Below, piece by piece: positions 25,411 to 33,580 of a stretch of 35,808 nt of DNA. This DNA is from Candidatus Sumerlaeota bacterium (GTDB taxonomy: Bacteria; Sumerlaeota; Sumerlaeia; JAFGJS01), in assembly GCA_016928995.1 (NCBI GenBank), contig JAFGJS010000079.1, positions 1 to 35,808 of the forward strand. Reading direction: 5' to 3'. Below the pieces are notes generated by a model. It was not told where the DNA came from and did no database searches. It saw only the letters and a list, made by a program, of their open reading frames with translations. Position 1 is the first letter of the stretch; each line of letters begins with the position of its first letter. The position numbers and the translations under genes are program-made.

Positions 25411-27336
25411 ATGAGTGAAACCATCGATCACAATAAAACCCGCGCGCCGCGCAGCCAGCGCATGTTCGGACAGGAACGGCCGCCGGAAGGCGAGCAGGCG
25501 CCGCAGAAAATCCCCGTGCAGATCGACCACGTCGAGCTCGAGGTGGAGGCCGGCGCGACGATCCTGAAGGCCGCGCGCCAGATCGGCGTCCGCATCCCCA
25601 CGCTCTGCTACCACGACGACCTGTGCGTCGCGGGCGTCTGCAGGATCTGCGTCGTCGAGATCGAAGGCGAACGCACCCTGCACGCCGCCTGCTCCTATCC
25701 CATCACGCGCCCCATCAAAGTCCTGACCCACACGCGCAAGGTGCGCCAGGCGCGGCGGCACATCCTCGACCTGATGCTCAGCCGCCATTACGGCGAATGC
25801 TATTCCTGCGCGCGCAACAACAACTGCGAACTGCAAAGCCTGGCCAAGGAATACGGCGTCGACTACTTCCGCTTCGGCCATCCGGAGCAGCCGCTCTACG
25901 CCATCGACAGCTCCAGCCACGGCGTCGTGCGCGACATGAACAAATGCATCCACTGCCGCCGCTGCATCCGCACCTGCATCGACCTGCAGGAAGTCGGCGT
26001 GCTCGACGTGCAGAACCGCAGCTACGAATCCAAAGTCGTCACCTTCATGGACAAGCCCCTCGCCGACGTGATCTGCATCAACTGCGGACAATGCACCAAC
26101 CGCTGCCCCACCGGCGCGCTGAACGTGAAGAACCCGACCGACGAAGTCTGGGACGCCATCGACGACCCCGCGAAGCACGTCGTGATCCAGACCGCGCCCA
26201 GCCCCCGTGCGGCCATCGGCGAATGCTTCGGCATGCCCCCCGGCACGCCGATGACCTTCCAGATGAACACCGCGCTGCGGCTCTGCGGCTTCGACAAAGT
26301 CTTCGACACCAACTTCACGGCCGACCTGACCATCCTCGAAGAAGGCGCGGAGCTGCTCCAGCGCCTCTACCGCGCGCTCGTTGAGGGCGACAGCAAACAA
26401 GCCCTGCCGCAATTCACCAGCTGCTCGCCCGGCTGGATCAAGTACATCGAACACTTCTACCCCGAGATGCTACCGCACCTCTCCACCGCCAAAAGCCCGC
26501 AGCAAATGTTCGGCGCGCTGATCAAAACCTTCTACGCCGAAAAGGCCGGCGTCGATCCCGCCAGCATCGTCACCGTCGCGCTGATGCCCTGCACCGCGAA
26601 GAAATACGAATGCAACCGCCCCGAGATGTGCGCCAGCGGCTACAAAGACATCGACTACGGCCTCACCACGCGCGAACTGGCCAAAATGATGACCGAAGCC
26701 GGCATCTTCCTGCCCGACATGCCCAAGTCCGGCTTTGACGACCCCTTCGGCGCCCCGACCGGCTCCGGCGTGATCTTCGGCGCCACCGGCGGCGTGATGG
26801 AATCCGCCATGCGCACCGTGATCGAGCTCGTCACCGGCCAGCTCGTCGAAGACTTCTACGCGCACGCCAACATCGTCCCCCTGCGCGGCTTCGAGGGCAT
26901 CCGCTACGTCGAGATCCCGATTCAGGAAGTCGGCCCCGTGCCGGAGCTCATCGCGCACCTCGTGCTCGACTGGAACTGGCTCAAGGGCTTCACGCTGAAA
27001 GTCGGCATGGCCCACGGCACCGCCAACGCCAAGCGCGTCCTGGACGACATCAAGGCCGGCGGCCGCTTCAGCGCATGCCACTTCATCGAATTCATGGCCT
27101 GCCCCGGCGGCTGCCTCGGCGGCGGCGGCCAGCCCATCCCGACGACTCCCGAGATCCGCGCCGCCCGCGCGCGGGCGATCTACGACGAAGACATGAATTA
27201 TACCGTGCGCAAATCGCACGAAAACCCCGCCCTGCTGCGCCTCTACAAGCATTTCCTCAAAGACGGCCCCTGCGGCCCAGCAAGCCACAAGCTCCTCCAC
27301 ACCCACTACACCCCCAGAGGAAAATACATCGTGTGA
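25411..27336 (+). CDS. hndD: [FeFe] hydrogenase catalytic subunit, HndD/HydA type
   Basis: The 641-residue protein is modular. A [2Fe-2S] ferredoxin domain (about 34-110; CYHDDLC, CRIC, CSYP) is followed by the His-Cys3 [4Fe-4S] region (HYGECYSCARNNNCELQ). Two [4Fe-4S] motifs come next (CIHCRRCIRTC near 179 and CINCGQCTNRCPTG near 222), then the H-cluster domain with TSCSPGW (336-342), MPCTAKKYE (C394), and EFMACPGGCLGGGG (C564, C568). The small-subunit-like tail LLHTHYTPR ends the protein. It makes or uses H2 with electrons from the NuoEF-like pair. The first motif has Ser where canonical TSCCPxW has its second Cys. The ATG has AAGGA 8-10 nt upstream. No hydEFG maturases are nearby. Confidence 0.95.
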   Translation: MSETIDHNKTRAPRSQRMFGQERPPEGEQAPQKIPVQIDHVELEVEAGATILKAARQIGVRIPTLCYHDDLCVAGVCRICVVEIEGERTLHAACSYPITRPIKVLTHTRKVRQARRHILDLMLSRHYGECYSCARNNNCELQSLAKEYGVDYFRFGHPEQPLYAIDSSSHGVVRDMNKCIHCRRCIRTCIDLQEVGVLDVQNRSYESKVVTFMDKPLADVICINCGQCTNRCPTGALNVKNPTDEVWDAIDDPAKHVVIQTAPSPRAAIGECFGMPPGTPMTFQMNTALRLCGFDKVFDTNFTADLTILEEGAELLQRLYRALVEGDSKQALPQFTSCSPGWIKYIEHFYPEMLPHLSTAKSPQQMFGALIKTFYAEKAGVDPASIVTVALMPCTAKKYECNRPEMCASGYKDIDYGLTTRELAKMMTEAGIFLPDMPKSGFDDPFGAPTGSGVIFGATGGVMESAMRTVIELVTGQLVEDFYAHANIVPLRGFEGIRYVEIPIQEVGPVPELIAHLVLDWNWLKGFTLKVGMAHGTANAKRVLDDIKAGGRFSACHFIEFMACPGGCLGGGGQPIPTTPEIRAARARAIYDEDMNYTVRKSHENPALLRLYKHFLKDGPCGPASHKLLHTHYTPRGKYIV

Positions 27337-27350
27337 TGAATAGATGGAAC

Positions 27351-27393
27351 AAATCAATGGACTGCGTCCGATGCGGATTCAGTCCATTGATTT
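27351..27393. repeat. 14-bp-arm inverted repeat between convergent genes
   Basis: AAATCAATGGACTG (27351-27364) and its exact complement CAGTCCATTGATTT (27380-27393) flank 15 bases. The right arm lies within the last codons of the kinase gene, whose stop is 27381-27379. Lying between two convergent 3' ends it could stop transcription from both sides, although no T-run follows on either strand. Confidence 0.65.
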
Positions 27394-28563
27394 GCCGCGG
27401 AGAATGTCGAACACCTGCGCTGAGGGAGAATTTGGCAGCAGATCTTCATTGTGCGGATCAAACAGGCTGGCGGCGATGGCGCGGCGGCTCCAGAACGCGC
27501 CGGGCTTGAGGTCTTGCAGCGCGCCGCCTGGCAACTGGCCGATGTGCTGAACGTCATGCGCGTATAGCGCGATGTTTTGCGCTTTCAGCATGCCGTCTTC
27601 ATCGAGCATCATCACCAGGTCCGGTCCGCCGCGACGGCCTCGGCGCTTCAAGATCGCCACGCTCGGACCGCTCCAATACAGCAGCGCGCCTTCCGTGAAA
27701 TCATCCCGCCGCCGGTTGCGTCGTATGATGCTTTCCAGCATACGCGCCATTTCGCGCGCGTTGGCGAAGCGCTTCTCCGGCGCCTTTTGCAGCGCGCAGT
27801 CGATCAATTCGAAAAAACGCGTATCGAGATCGGGCGCCAACGTGCGTAGGTCTGGATGCGGATCGGTCAGAATCGAACGCTTCAATTGCTTCAGTTCGTT
27901 CGCCTTGAACGGCAGCTGTCCTGCCAGCAGTTGGAAGAACATGATGCCGAGTGAAAAGACATCGGAACGCGCATCGAGCGGATGCCCCATGATCTGTTCG
28001 GGCGACATGTACGCCGGAGTGCCGATGACTTCCTTGGTCGGCTCGCTCGGGAAATCGCGCACGCTGCGCGCGATGCCGAAGTCCATCAAACGCACCTGGC
28101 CGTCGTTCTGCACCATCACGTTTGCCGGTTTCAGATCCAGATGCATCACGCCCTCCTCATGGGCGTAGGCCATGGAGTAAAGCACGCTGAGCATGACGTG
28201 GATCACCTGGTCGAACGGCAGGCGTTTCTGCGCGCGCAGAATCTCGTTCAGCGGCTTGCCTTCAAGCAGCTCCAGCACGATGTAGGGATGGTCCTCATGC
28301 TCGCCCAAGTCGTACACCTGCACGATGCCGCGGTTGTTCAACCGCGCGGCCAGGCGCCCTTCCTTAAGCAGCGACTCCACCATGAAGTCGCGCTGATTTT
28401 CAGTAAGCGATTGCGGCAGCGAGACGATCTTGATCGCCACTTCGCGGTCCAGGTGCGGATCGTATGCGCGGAACACCGCGCCCATCGCGCCCTTGCCGAT
28501 CTCGCCGCGCAGTTCATAGCGGCCCACCATGGCCTTGGATTCGATTTTCTTGAGCAGAGCCAT
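27379..28563 (-). CDS. Hanks-type serine/threonine protein kinase, non-RD form
   Basis: The product has 394 residues. The kinase domain (about 16-285) has the Gly loop GKGAMGAVF (23-31), the ATP Lys in AIKIV (K45), the catalytic loop HLDLKPANV (141-149, D143, N148), DFG (161-163) and SPEQ at the end of the activation segment (from 187). The Arg before the catalytic Asp, normal in bacterial PknB-like enzymes, is Leu, so this is a non-RD kinase and may not depend on activation-loop phosphorylation. After the kinase domain comes a tail of about 110 residues (YWSGPSVAILKRRGRRGG, FWSRRAIAASLFDPHNE) that I do not recognise. There is no membrane segment, so it is cytosolic. It converges with the hydrogenase operon. 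Confidence 0.92.
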   Translation of the reverse strand: MALLKKIESKAMVGRYELRGEIGKGAMGAVFRAYDPHLDREVAIKIVSLPQSLTENQRDFMVESLLKEGRLAARLNNRGIVQVYDLGEHEDHPYIVLELLEGKPLNEILRAQKRLPFDQVIHVMLSVLYSMAYAHEEGVMHLDLKPANVMVQNDGQVRLMDFGIARSVRDFPSEPTKEVIGTPAYMSPEQIMGHPLDARSDVFSLGIMFFQLLAGQLPFKANELKQLKRSILTDPHPDLRTLAPDLDTRFFELIDCALQKAPEKRFANAREMARMLESIIRRNRRRDDFTEGALLYWSGPSVAILKRRGRRGGPDLVMMLDEDGMLKAQNIALYAHDVQHIGQLPGGALQDLKPGAFWSRRAIAASLFDPHNEDLLPNSPSAQVFDILRGKSMD

Positions 28564-28912
28564 CGTTCACGATCCATTTCCCGCAATGCCCATCATGCGT
28601 CGCGCGCAGAAATTGGACCAATGCTTTGCGGCGAAAGAAGAGATGATGCGACATGAACGTGAAACCAGGAAGGTCTCGCGATTCGAGGGAGGGATTGCCT
28701 GGCATACAAAACCGCAGGCAATCATCAAATGCTTGTGGATTCCCAATGTCATTGGCATCTCAGTTTGAGCGGCCGTCGCCGCTGGTCAACATCCGTAATC
28801 GCCGTCCGCCTACGCGGACATTCAGCATCAATCGCAACAGGAGTCACTCGGCGGATATGCCAATCACCGCCAATTATTGAAAATAATAGGTGTCTGGCTG
28901 AAAAGAATGCAA

Positions 28913-28942
28913 GCATTTTATTGCATAGCATTTTATTGCATA
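28913..28942. repeat. perfect 15-bp tandem duplication
   Basis: GCATTTTATTGCATA occurs twice head to tail with no mismatch, in a non-coding AT-rich stretch. Each copy also contains the shorter inverted pair TGCA/GCAT, so the pair may act as a binding site or be a simple slippage product. Confidence 0.7.
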
Positions 28943-29131
28943 AAGGCATTGAAGAATTATGAACTGCGTGCGGAATGATCGACGGCCTTGCTGGAAAAGC
29001 GCTTTTGTTGAAAGTTTTTTCACTCTCAATAACGATGTGAATGCTGGCTCCTCTGGCAGCGTCTTAGGAGAGTTTAAAATTCATCGTAGAGGCGCAGAGA
29101 AATTTTATTGCGGTTCTCGAAAGTTCTACCG

Positions 29132-29183
29132 CATCCTTTGAATGTGGCACAGCCGCCTTCGGCTGTGTTTTTCCCATTCGGAT
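29132..29183 (+). repeat. dispersed repeat, copy 1, with terminator-like hairpin
   Basis: This 52-bp sequence, starting CATCCTTTGAATGTG and ending CATTCGGAT, matches 33919-33972 at about four of five positions. It contains CACAGCCG (29148-29155), CCTT, CGGCTGTG (29160-29167) and then TTTTT, a textbook intrinsic terminator on the plus strand, but no plus-strand gene ends here. It is better read as a mobile or dispersed intergenic unit carrying its own terminator-like hairpin. Confidence 0.75.
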
Positions 29184-29284
29184 AAAACTATCGCGAGATG
29201 CTTTTTATCTGCTGTGAAGGCAATAATTGACATCCCCATACACTCTGTGTCTTTGTGCGAGAAATGTCATTATTCGCCGTTCCC

Positions 29285-29479
29285 TTAATGCTTCAGCACA
29301 AACGGAACTTCCACCGGACGGCGGTTGGGATCATTGCGGAGTTGTTCATAACGACCTGTTTCTTTGAGGATGGCCACAGTTTCATACAGCCACTTTAAAT
29401 AATCATGATGTGGCAGCTTTTTGCTGGGCCGCTGGCATGATTCAGGGATATCGAATTTGGGTAGAATTAACTTATCCAT
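29285..29479 (-). CDS. small protein coupled to nucleotidyltransferase, 64 residues
   Basis: The ATG at 29479 shares its A with the TGA of the upstream gene (TGATG), so translation is coupled; an earlier in-frame ATG would overlap that gene by 54 bp. The 64 residues (MDKLILPKFDIPESCQR, HHDYLKWLYETVAILKETGRY, end PVEVPFVLKH) are charged and partly helical, with no membrane segment. I do not know the family. Its position suggests a partner of the nucleotidyltransferase, as in antitoxin-toxin pairs, but this is inference. Confidence 0.7.
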   Translation of the reverse strand: MDKLILPKFDIPESCQRPSKKLPHHDYLKWLYETVAILKETGRYEQLRNDPNRRPVEVPFVLKH

Positions 29480-30006
29480 CAGATCAATTCCTTTAACCGC
29501 ATATATAATCGGACATTTCCATATTTTATGCAAAGATCTTTTAGCTTTTCATTGGTCAATTCGTCGCCCGAGAATCGGGCGATCTCAACAATGTCCGCAA
29601 GATCTTTCGCTTCCCGTTTCGGATTGTTTTTGATGGCGTACAGTTTCAGGGCGATCATGTCCTCTGGATGCGGCACGCGCCATGAGATTTTCTGATCGTG
29701 ATATTCGCTGCCTCGATCCCACATATATTCAAATGATTTTCTGTCAACGAGCATGATATCGAGATCGATAGCATTGGTCGCTGGATGGCTGAATCGAGAA
29801 AATCCGGCCTTTGAATCAAAACAACTATATCCTTTGTCATTCAAAATTGTTATGACCATTTCCAAATCTTCATCACAAATCATCCAATCAGTATCCGCAG
29901 TTAATCTTTGATGATTATAGAACTGCATGGAATGTCCGCCGATCAGCAATGTCTTGATCTGATGCTCTCGAAAATCATCGGCAAGCGCATAGAAAATTTC
30001 ATACAT
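29479..30006 (-). CDS. nucleotidyltransferase-fold protein (AbiEii/DUF6036-like)
   Basis: The product has 175 residues. The nucleotidyltransferase motifs are IGGHSMQFYNHQRLTADTD, with GG at 23-24 followed by Ser, and D38-x-D40; a third acidic pair is D81-L-D83 (AIDLDIMLVD). The tail HPEDMIALKLYAIKNNP with KREAKDLADIVEIAR is typical of AbiEii-like and related proteins of toxin-antitoxin or defence pairs. The ATG has TGGAGA 8 nt upstream and lies only 16 bp after the radical SAM gene stop, so it could ride on that transcript. The gene is clearly AT-richer than its neighbours, suggesting recent acquisition with the small gene that follows. Confidence 0.8.
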   Translation of the reverse strand: MYEIFYALADDFREHQIKTLLIGGHSMQFYNHQRLTADTDWMICDEDLEMVITILNDKGYSCFDSKAGFSRFSHPATNAIDLDIMLVDRKSFEYMWDRGSEYHDQKISWRVPHPEDMIALKLYAIKNNPKREAKDLADIVEIARFSGDELTNEKLKDLCIKYGNVRLYMRLKELI

Positions 30007-30022
30007 CGTGCTATCTCCATAA

Positions 30023-31453
30023 TCATCGATTGGCGATGAAGTCTTTGAGTTGGATCAGGCCGTATTTGATGTATTGGAGCGCTTCGGCGGGGGAGTGGGA
30101 TTTCTTCAGCGTCTGGATGATGTAGCGCGGGCGCATGTAAATTTTGCGCAGCGCCCTGCGCCGCATATGGCCGAGCTGCTCGCGGGTGAAATGTTTCGTG
30201 GCGTGCGCCGGATCGCCGTAAGCCTCCACGGGGATTGCGTCAGGATCGAGCAGCCCTTCCTCCACGAGCTGCTTGTGATAGGCCGTGCCGGGAAAGGGAT
30301 AGGCGTAAAAAATTTCGTAAAAGTCGGCGTTGAGTTCGATGAAGAAGCGGATGTTCTCCTCGATATGCCGCTCCGTCTCCCACGGCAGCCCCAGCAGCAT
30401 ATAGACGCTGGTGTAAATGCCGGCCCGTTTGGTCATGGCGATGGCCGCGCGCGCCTGCTCCGCCGTGGCCTTCTTATTGATCTTCTCCAGCGTCTCGGGC
30501 ACGCCGCTCTCCACGCCGAAGGCGATGATCCAGCAGCCCGCCTGCTTCATCAGCGGCAGCAATTCCTCGTGGATCGTGTCTACGCGGCTGTTGCAGGCCC
30601 AGTCGATTTCGAGTCCGCGCTCGATGATCGCTTCGCAGAGCTGCTTAACCCACGTCTTGTTTTGTGTGAAGAGATCGCTGCGGAAAAGGAAACTGCGGAT
30701 GCCGTACTTCTCCACGCACTCCGTAATTTCAGCGATCACGTTTTCCACGGAGCGATAGCGGTTGCGCTTGCCGCCGACCATCGGCGCCAGGCAGTAGGAG
30801 CAGCTGAACGGACAGCCCCGATTCGTGATCAGCGTCGTTTGAAGCTCGCCGTTGTCCGGCCGGCGATACAGGCTGTTGTTCACCAGGTGCCGCGCCGGAA
30901 AGGGCAGTTTGTCGAGATCCTCGATGTAGCCGCGATCCGCATTGCGGATGATCTCGCCATTCTCATCGCGCCAGGTGATGCCCTTGACTTGCGGCAACTG
31001 CGTTTCGCCGCGCGCCAGTTCCATCGCCGTCTCTTCATATTCGCCGCGAAAGACCAGATCGAGCGCCGCATATCGCTCCAGCGTGTCCACGTCGCGCACG
31101 TTGAAATGCGCGCCCTTGGCCATCGTGACGATTTCCGGATCGACTTCCTTGGCCAGCGCGGCGGCCTGCATATCCTCTACGAGCGAGGGCGTCGTGATGC
31201 TCAGCACGATGCCATCCGGTTTCCACTCGCGCAGATCATTGCGCAACTCGTCCCACGAATGCCCCTCGCCGGGATAATCCTTCACGCGGCACTCGCCGCC
31301 GCCCGCCTCGAACGCCGAGGCGCAGTACATCAGGTCGATCGGCGGCCGGAGCGAGACGGTCTTCAGATCTTTGATCGGCGTCTGACAGCGGTCCTCGCGG
31401 ATGAACTTCCCGGTCGGCGGCACGATGAGGAAAATTTTGCGCAATGGTTTCAT
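30023..31453 (-). CDS. B12-binding-type radical SAM protein
   Basis: The product has 476 residues. The N-terminal 150 residues resemble a cobalamin-binding Rossmann-like domain (KIFLIVPPTG, PPIDLMYCASAFEAGG, PDGIVLSITTPSLVED). The radical SAM core follows with the cluster motif NRGCPFSCSYCLAP (Cys-x3-Cys-x2-Cys, near 210-220), VESGVPETLEKINK and LLGLPWETERHIEENI. The C-terminal helical part is basic. Related enzymes methylate or rearrange lipids and cofactors; the substrate is unknown. The ATG at 31453 has no good ribosome binding site. The 75-bp spacer before it carries the same motif as the 22-bp array, reading in the gene's direction. Confidence 0.88.
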   Translation of the reverse strand: MKPLRKIFLIVPPTGKFIREDRCQTPIKDLKTVSLRPPIDLMYCASAFEAGGGECRVKDYPGEGHSWDELRNDLREWKPDGIVLSITTPSLVEDMQAAALAKEVDPEIVTMAKGAHFNVRDVDTLERYAALDLVFRGEYEETAMELARGETQLPQVKGITWRDENGEIIRNADRGYIEDLDKLPFPARHLVNNSLYRRPDNGELQTTLITNRGCPFSCSYCLAPMVGGKRNRYRSVENVIAEITECVEKYGIRSFLFRSDLFTQNKTWVKQLCEAIIERGLEIDWACNSRVDTIHEELLPLMKQAGCWIIAFGVESGVPETLEKINKKATAEQARAAIAMTKRAGIYTSVYMLLGLPWETERHIEENIRFFIELNADFYEIFYAYPFPGTAYHKQLVEEGLLDPDAIPVEAYGDPAHATKHFTREQLGHMRRRALRKIYMRPRYIIQTLKKSHSPAEALQYIKYGLIQLKDFIANR

Positions 31454-31473
31454 ATTCGTGTATCAGTCGGACG

Positions 31474-31517
31474 CGTCAGATAGGTCCGACCAGTCGGACT
31501 ATTTAGAACAATAGCAT
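31474..31517 (-). promoter_or_regulatory. two 22-bp units of the array motif upstream of the radical SAM gene
   Basis: Read on the minus strand, 31517-31496 ends in TAAATAG plus three bases, and the next 22 bp (31495-31474) start GACTGGTCGGACC, so the TAAATAG core and the GACY..TC block fall at the same unit positions as in the array at 5453-5716. The segment also contains the dyad GTCCGAC-CA-GTCGGAC (31484-31499). It lies 21-64 bp before the ATG at 31453, the place for a promoter or operator. Confidence 0.6.
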
Positions 31518-31528
31518 GGCGCCTGATT

Positions 31529-33445
31529 CTACCGATTTTTTGTTTCAATCTCTTCCTGCAATGCGGCAATCGCTGCATCGAGCGCCATCGCACCTTGGTC
31601 TCCGGCGCCATGACGCCGCACGGCGACCTGTCCGCTTTCCGCTTCGCGCCGGCCGATGATGAACATCGCCGGCACCTTCTGCATTTCAGCGTCGCGGATT
31701 TTCGCGCCCAGTTTGTTGTCCGATTCGTCCAGCTCCGCGCGAATTCCGGCTTCTTTCAAGGCGTTGACCGTTTCGCGCGCTTTCCCGACGAGCTCGTCGT
31801 TCATCGGCAGCACGCGAACCTGCAACGGCGCGAGCCACAGCGGGAAGTTGCCTTCGCAATGCTCGATCAAGATGCCCAGGAAGCGTTCGATCGAGCCGAA
31901 GATCGCGCGATGCAGCATCACCGGACGATGCTTTTCGCCGTCCGGGCCGACGTATGTCAGGTCGAAACGCTCAGGCATGCTGAAGTCGAGCTGGATCGTG
32001 CCGCACTGCCAGGAGCGATTCAGGCAATCCTTGATGTGGAAGTCGATCTTCGGTCCGTAGAATGCGCCGTCGCCGGGATTGAGCTGAAAGTCGATCTCCA
32101 GGTGATTCAACGCCTGTTCCAGCGCCTTGGTCGCCTTGTCCCAGATCTCGTCGCTGCCGATGGCCTTCGCCGGCTTGGTGGAGAGTTCGATGTGCACATC
32201 GTCAAAGCCGAACATCGAATAGAACCGGCGCATCAGATCGATGCATTCGATCACGGAATCCTCGATCTGCTCCTCGGTGCAGAAAACGTGCGCGTCATCC
32301 TGCGTGAAGCAGCGCACGCGAAACAGCCCGTGCAGCACGCCGGAAAGCTCGTGCCGGTGCACATGGCCGAACTCCGCGACCTTCATCGGCAGCTCGCGGT
32401 AGGAATGCAGACCTGAGCGATAGACCAGCAATCCGCCGGGGCAGTTCATCGGCTTCACCGCAAAATCGCGCTCGTCGATTTTGGTGAAGTACATGTTTTC
32501 CTTGTAGTTGTCCCAGTGCCCGCTCTGATGCCAGAGATCCTCGCTGAGGATTTGCGGGGTTTTGATCTCCTGATAATCCAGCTTGCGCAGTTCCGTGCGC
32601 ATCGCGTCCATCAGCAGATTCCAGACGATCGTGCCCTTGTTGTGGAAGAACGGAAAGCCCGGCCCTTCATCGTGGAAGCTGAACAGATCGAGCTCGCGTC
32701 CGATCTTGCGATGATCGCGCTTCTTCGCCTCCTCGATCAGGCGCAGGTATTCATCCAGGTCTTTCTGTTTGGGGAATGACGTGCCATAAACGCGCTGCAG
32801 CTGCTGGTTGTTCTGATCGCCCAGCCAGTAAGCCCCGGCCACGCCGGTCAGTTTGAACGCCTTGACCAAACCTGTGCGCGGCAGATGCGGACCGCGGCAA
32901 AGATCCACGAAATCCCCGTGGCGATAGACCGACACCGTCTCCGCTTCCGCCATCTTGGCCTGCATCAGTTCGACCTTGAAATGCTCGCCCATTTCATTAA
33001 ACAGCTGGATCGCCTTGTCGCGCGGCATCTCCTCGCGCATGATGGGCTGATCTTCTTTCACGATTTTCTGCATCTCCGCCTCGATGGCGGCAAGGTCCTC
33101 GGTCGTCACCGGCCGAGGCGTCTCCATATCGTAAAAATAGCCGTCGTCCAGCGCCGGGCCGGTGGCCAGTTTGGTTCCAGGCAGCACACGCTGGGTGGCC
33201 AGCGCCATGATGTGCGTCGAGGTATGGCGGAAAATATCGCGCCCCTCGGCGTCGTTGAAAGTCAAAATGCGCACCGTGCCAGCGTGCGGGACTTGGGCGT
33301 TCAGGTCCATCGGCTGATCATCGAGCATCGCGCCCAGCGCATTGCGCGCCAGGCCGGCGCTGATCGACTCGGCCACCTGCAAAAAAGTGGCGCCATCCTC
33401 ATAGGATCGTTTCGAACCATCCGGGAATTGAAGTTCAAGCGGCAT
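31529..33445 (-). CDS. thrS: threonyl-tRNA synthetase
   Basis: The start is taken at ATG 33445 (MPLELQFPDGSKRSYEDG) because GGAG lies 9 nt upstream and the protein then begins directly with the TGS domain; the open frame reaches 33538. The 638 residues follow the normal order: TGS (1-65), editing/second additional domain with HTSTHIMALA, class II core with KPMNCPGG (zinc Cys), RVRCFTQDDAHVFC and GDGAFYGPKIDFHIKD, motif 3 HRAIFGSIERFLGILIEH, and the anticodon-binding domain. It charges tRNA-Thr. A CGCCGC/GCGGCG hairpin (33475-33497) lies in the leader, of unknown role. The usual infC neighbour is absent. Confidence 0.97.
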   Translation of the reverse strand: MPLELQFPDGSKRSYEDGATFLQVAESISAGLARNALGAMLDDQPMDLNAQVPHAGTVRILTFNDAEGRDIFRHTSTHIMALATQRVLPGTKLATGPALDDGYFYDMETPRPVTTEDLAAIEAEMQKIVKEDQPIMREEMPRDKAIQLFNEMGEHFKVELMQAKMAEAETVSVYRHGDFVDLCRGPHLPRTGLVKAFKLTGVAGAYWLGDQNNQQLQRVYGTSFPKQKDLDEYLRLIEEAKKRDHRKIGRELDLFSFHDEGPGFPFFHNKGTIVWNLLMDAMRTELRKLDYQEIKTPQILSEDLWHQSGHWDNYKENMYFTKIDERDFAVKPMNCPGGLLVYRSGLHSYRELPMKVAEFGHVHRHELSGVLHGLFRVRCFTQDDAHVFCTEEQIEDSVIECIDLMRRFYSMFGFDDVHIELSTKPAKAIGSDEIWDKATKALEQALNHLEIDFQLNPGDGAFYGPKIDFHIKDCLNRSWQCGTIQLDFSMPERFDLTYVGPDGEKHRPVMLHRAIFGSIERFLGILIEHCEGNFPLWLAPLQVRVLPMNDELVGKARETVNALKEAGIRAELDESDNKLGAKIRDAEMQKVPAMFIIGRREAESGQVAVRRHGAGDQGAMALDAAIAALQEEIETKNR

Positions 33446-33580
33446 AGCCAGCGCTCCAGATAATATTTCGCAAACGCCGCGATCACAGTCTGCGGCGAAA
33501 CGAATTCGAATTCTGCGCACTCCAGCATCGACCGTCAAGCGGGGAATCGTGAGAATTCAAACGGCGCCGCATTGCCAGTA

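Larger units (their letters stand above)
28564..29284. other. 720-bp intergenic region with small repeats
   Basis: I find no supported gene here. It holds a perfect tandem duplication of 15 bp, GCATTTTATTGCATA (28913-28927 and 28928-28942), a dispersed repeat with a hairpin at 29132-29183, and CTCTGTGTCTTTGTG (near 29239), which resembles the ends of the element at 25083-25346. The base composition is lower in GC than neighbouring genes. Confidence 0.55.

Noticed and set aside
25363-26454. 363-codon frame antisense to the hydrogenase catalytic gene
   Set aside because: It is a GC-rich shadow: low-complexity Ala/Val/Asp-rich product with no domain, opposite a gene with complete Fe-S and H-cluster motifs.
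29148-29172. Terminator for a plus-strand gene
   Set aside because: The hairpin and T-run are perfect, but no plus-strand gene lies upstream; the matching copy at 33919-33972 shows it belongs to a dispersed repeat.
30050-31483. 477-codon frame antisense to the radical SAM gene
   Set aside because: Shadow frame with no recognisable domain; the minus strand has the radical SAM cluster motif.
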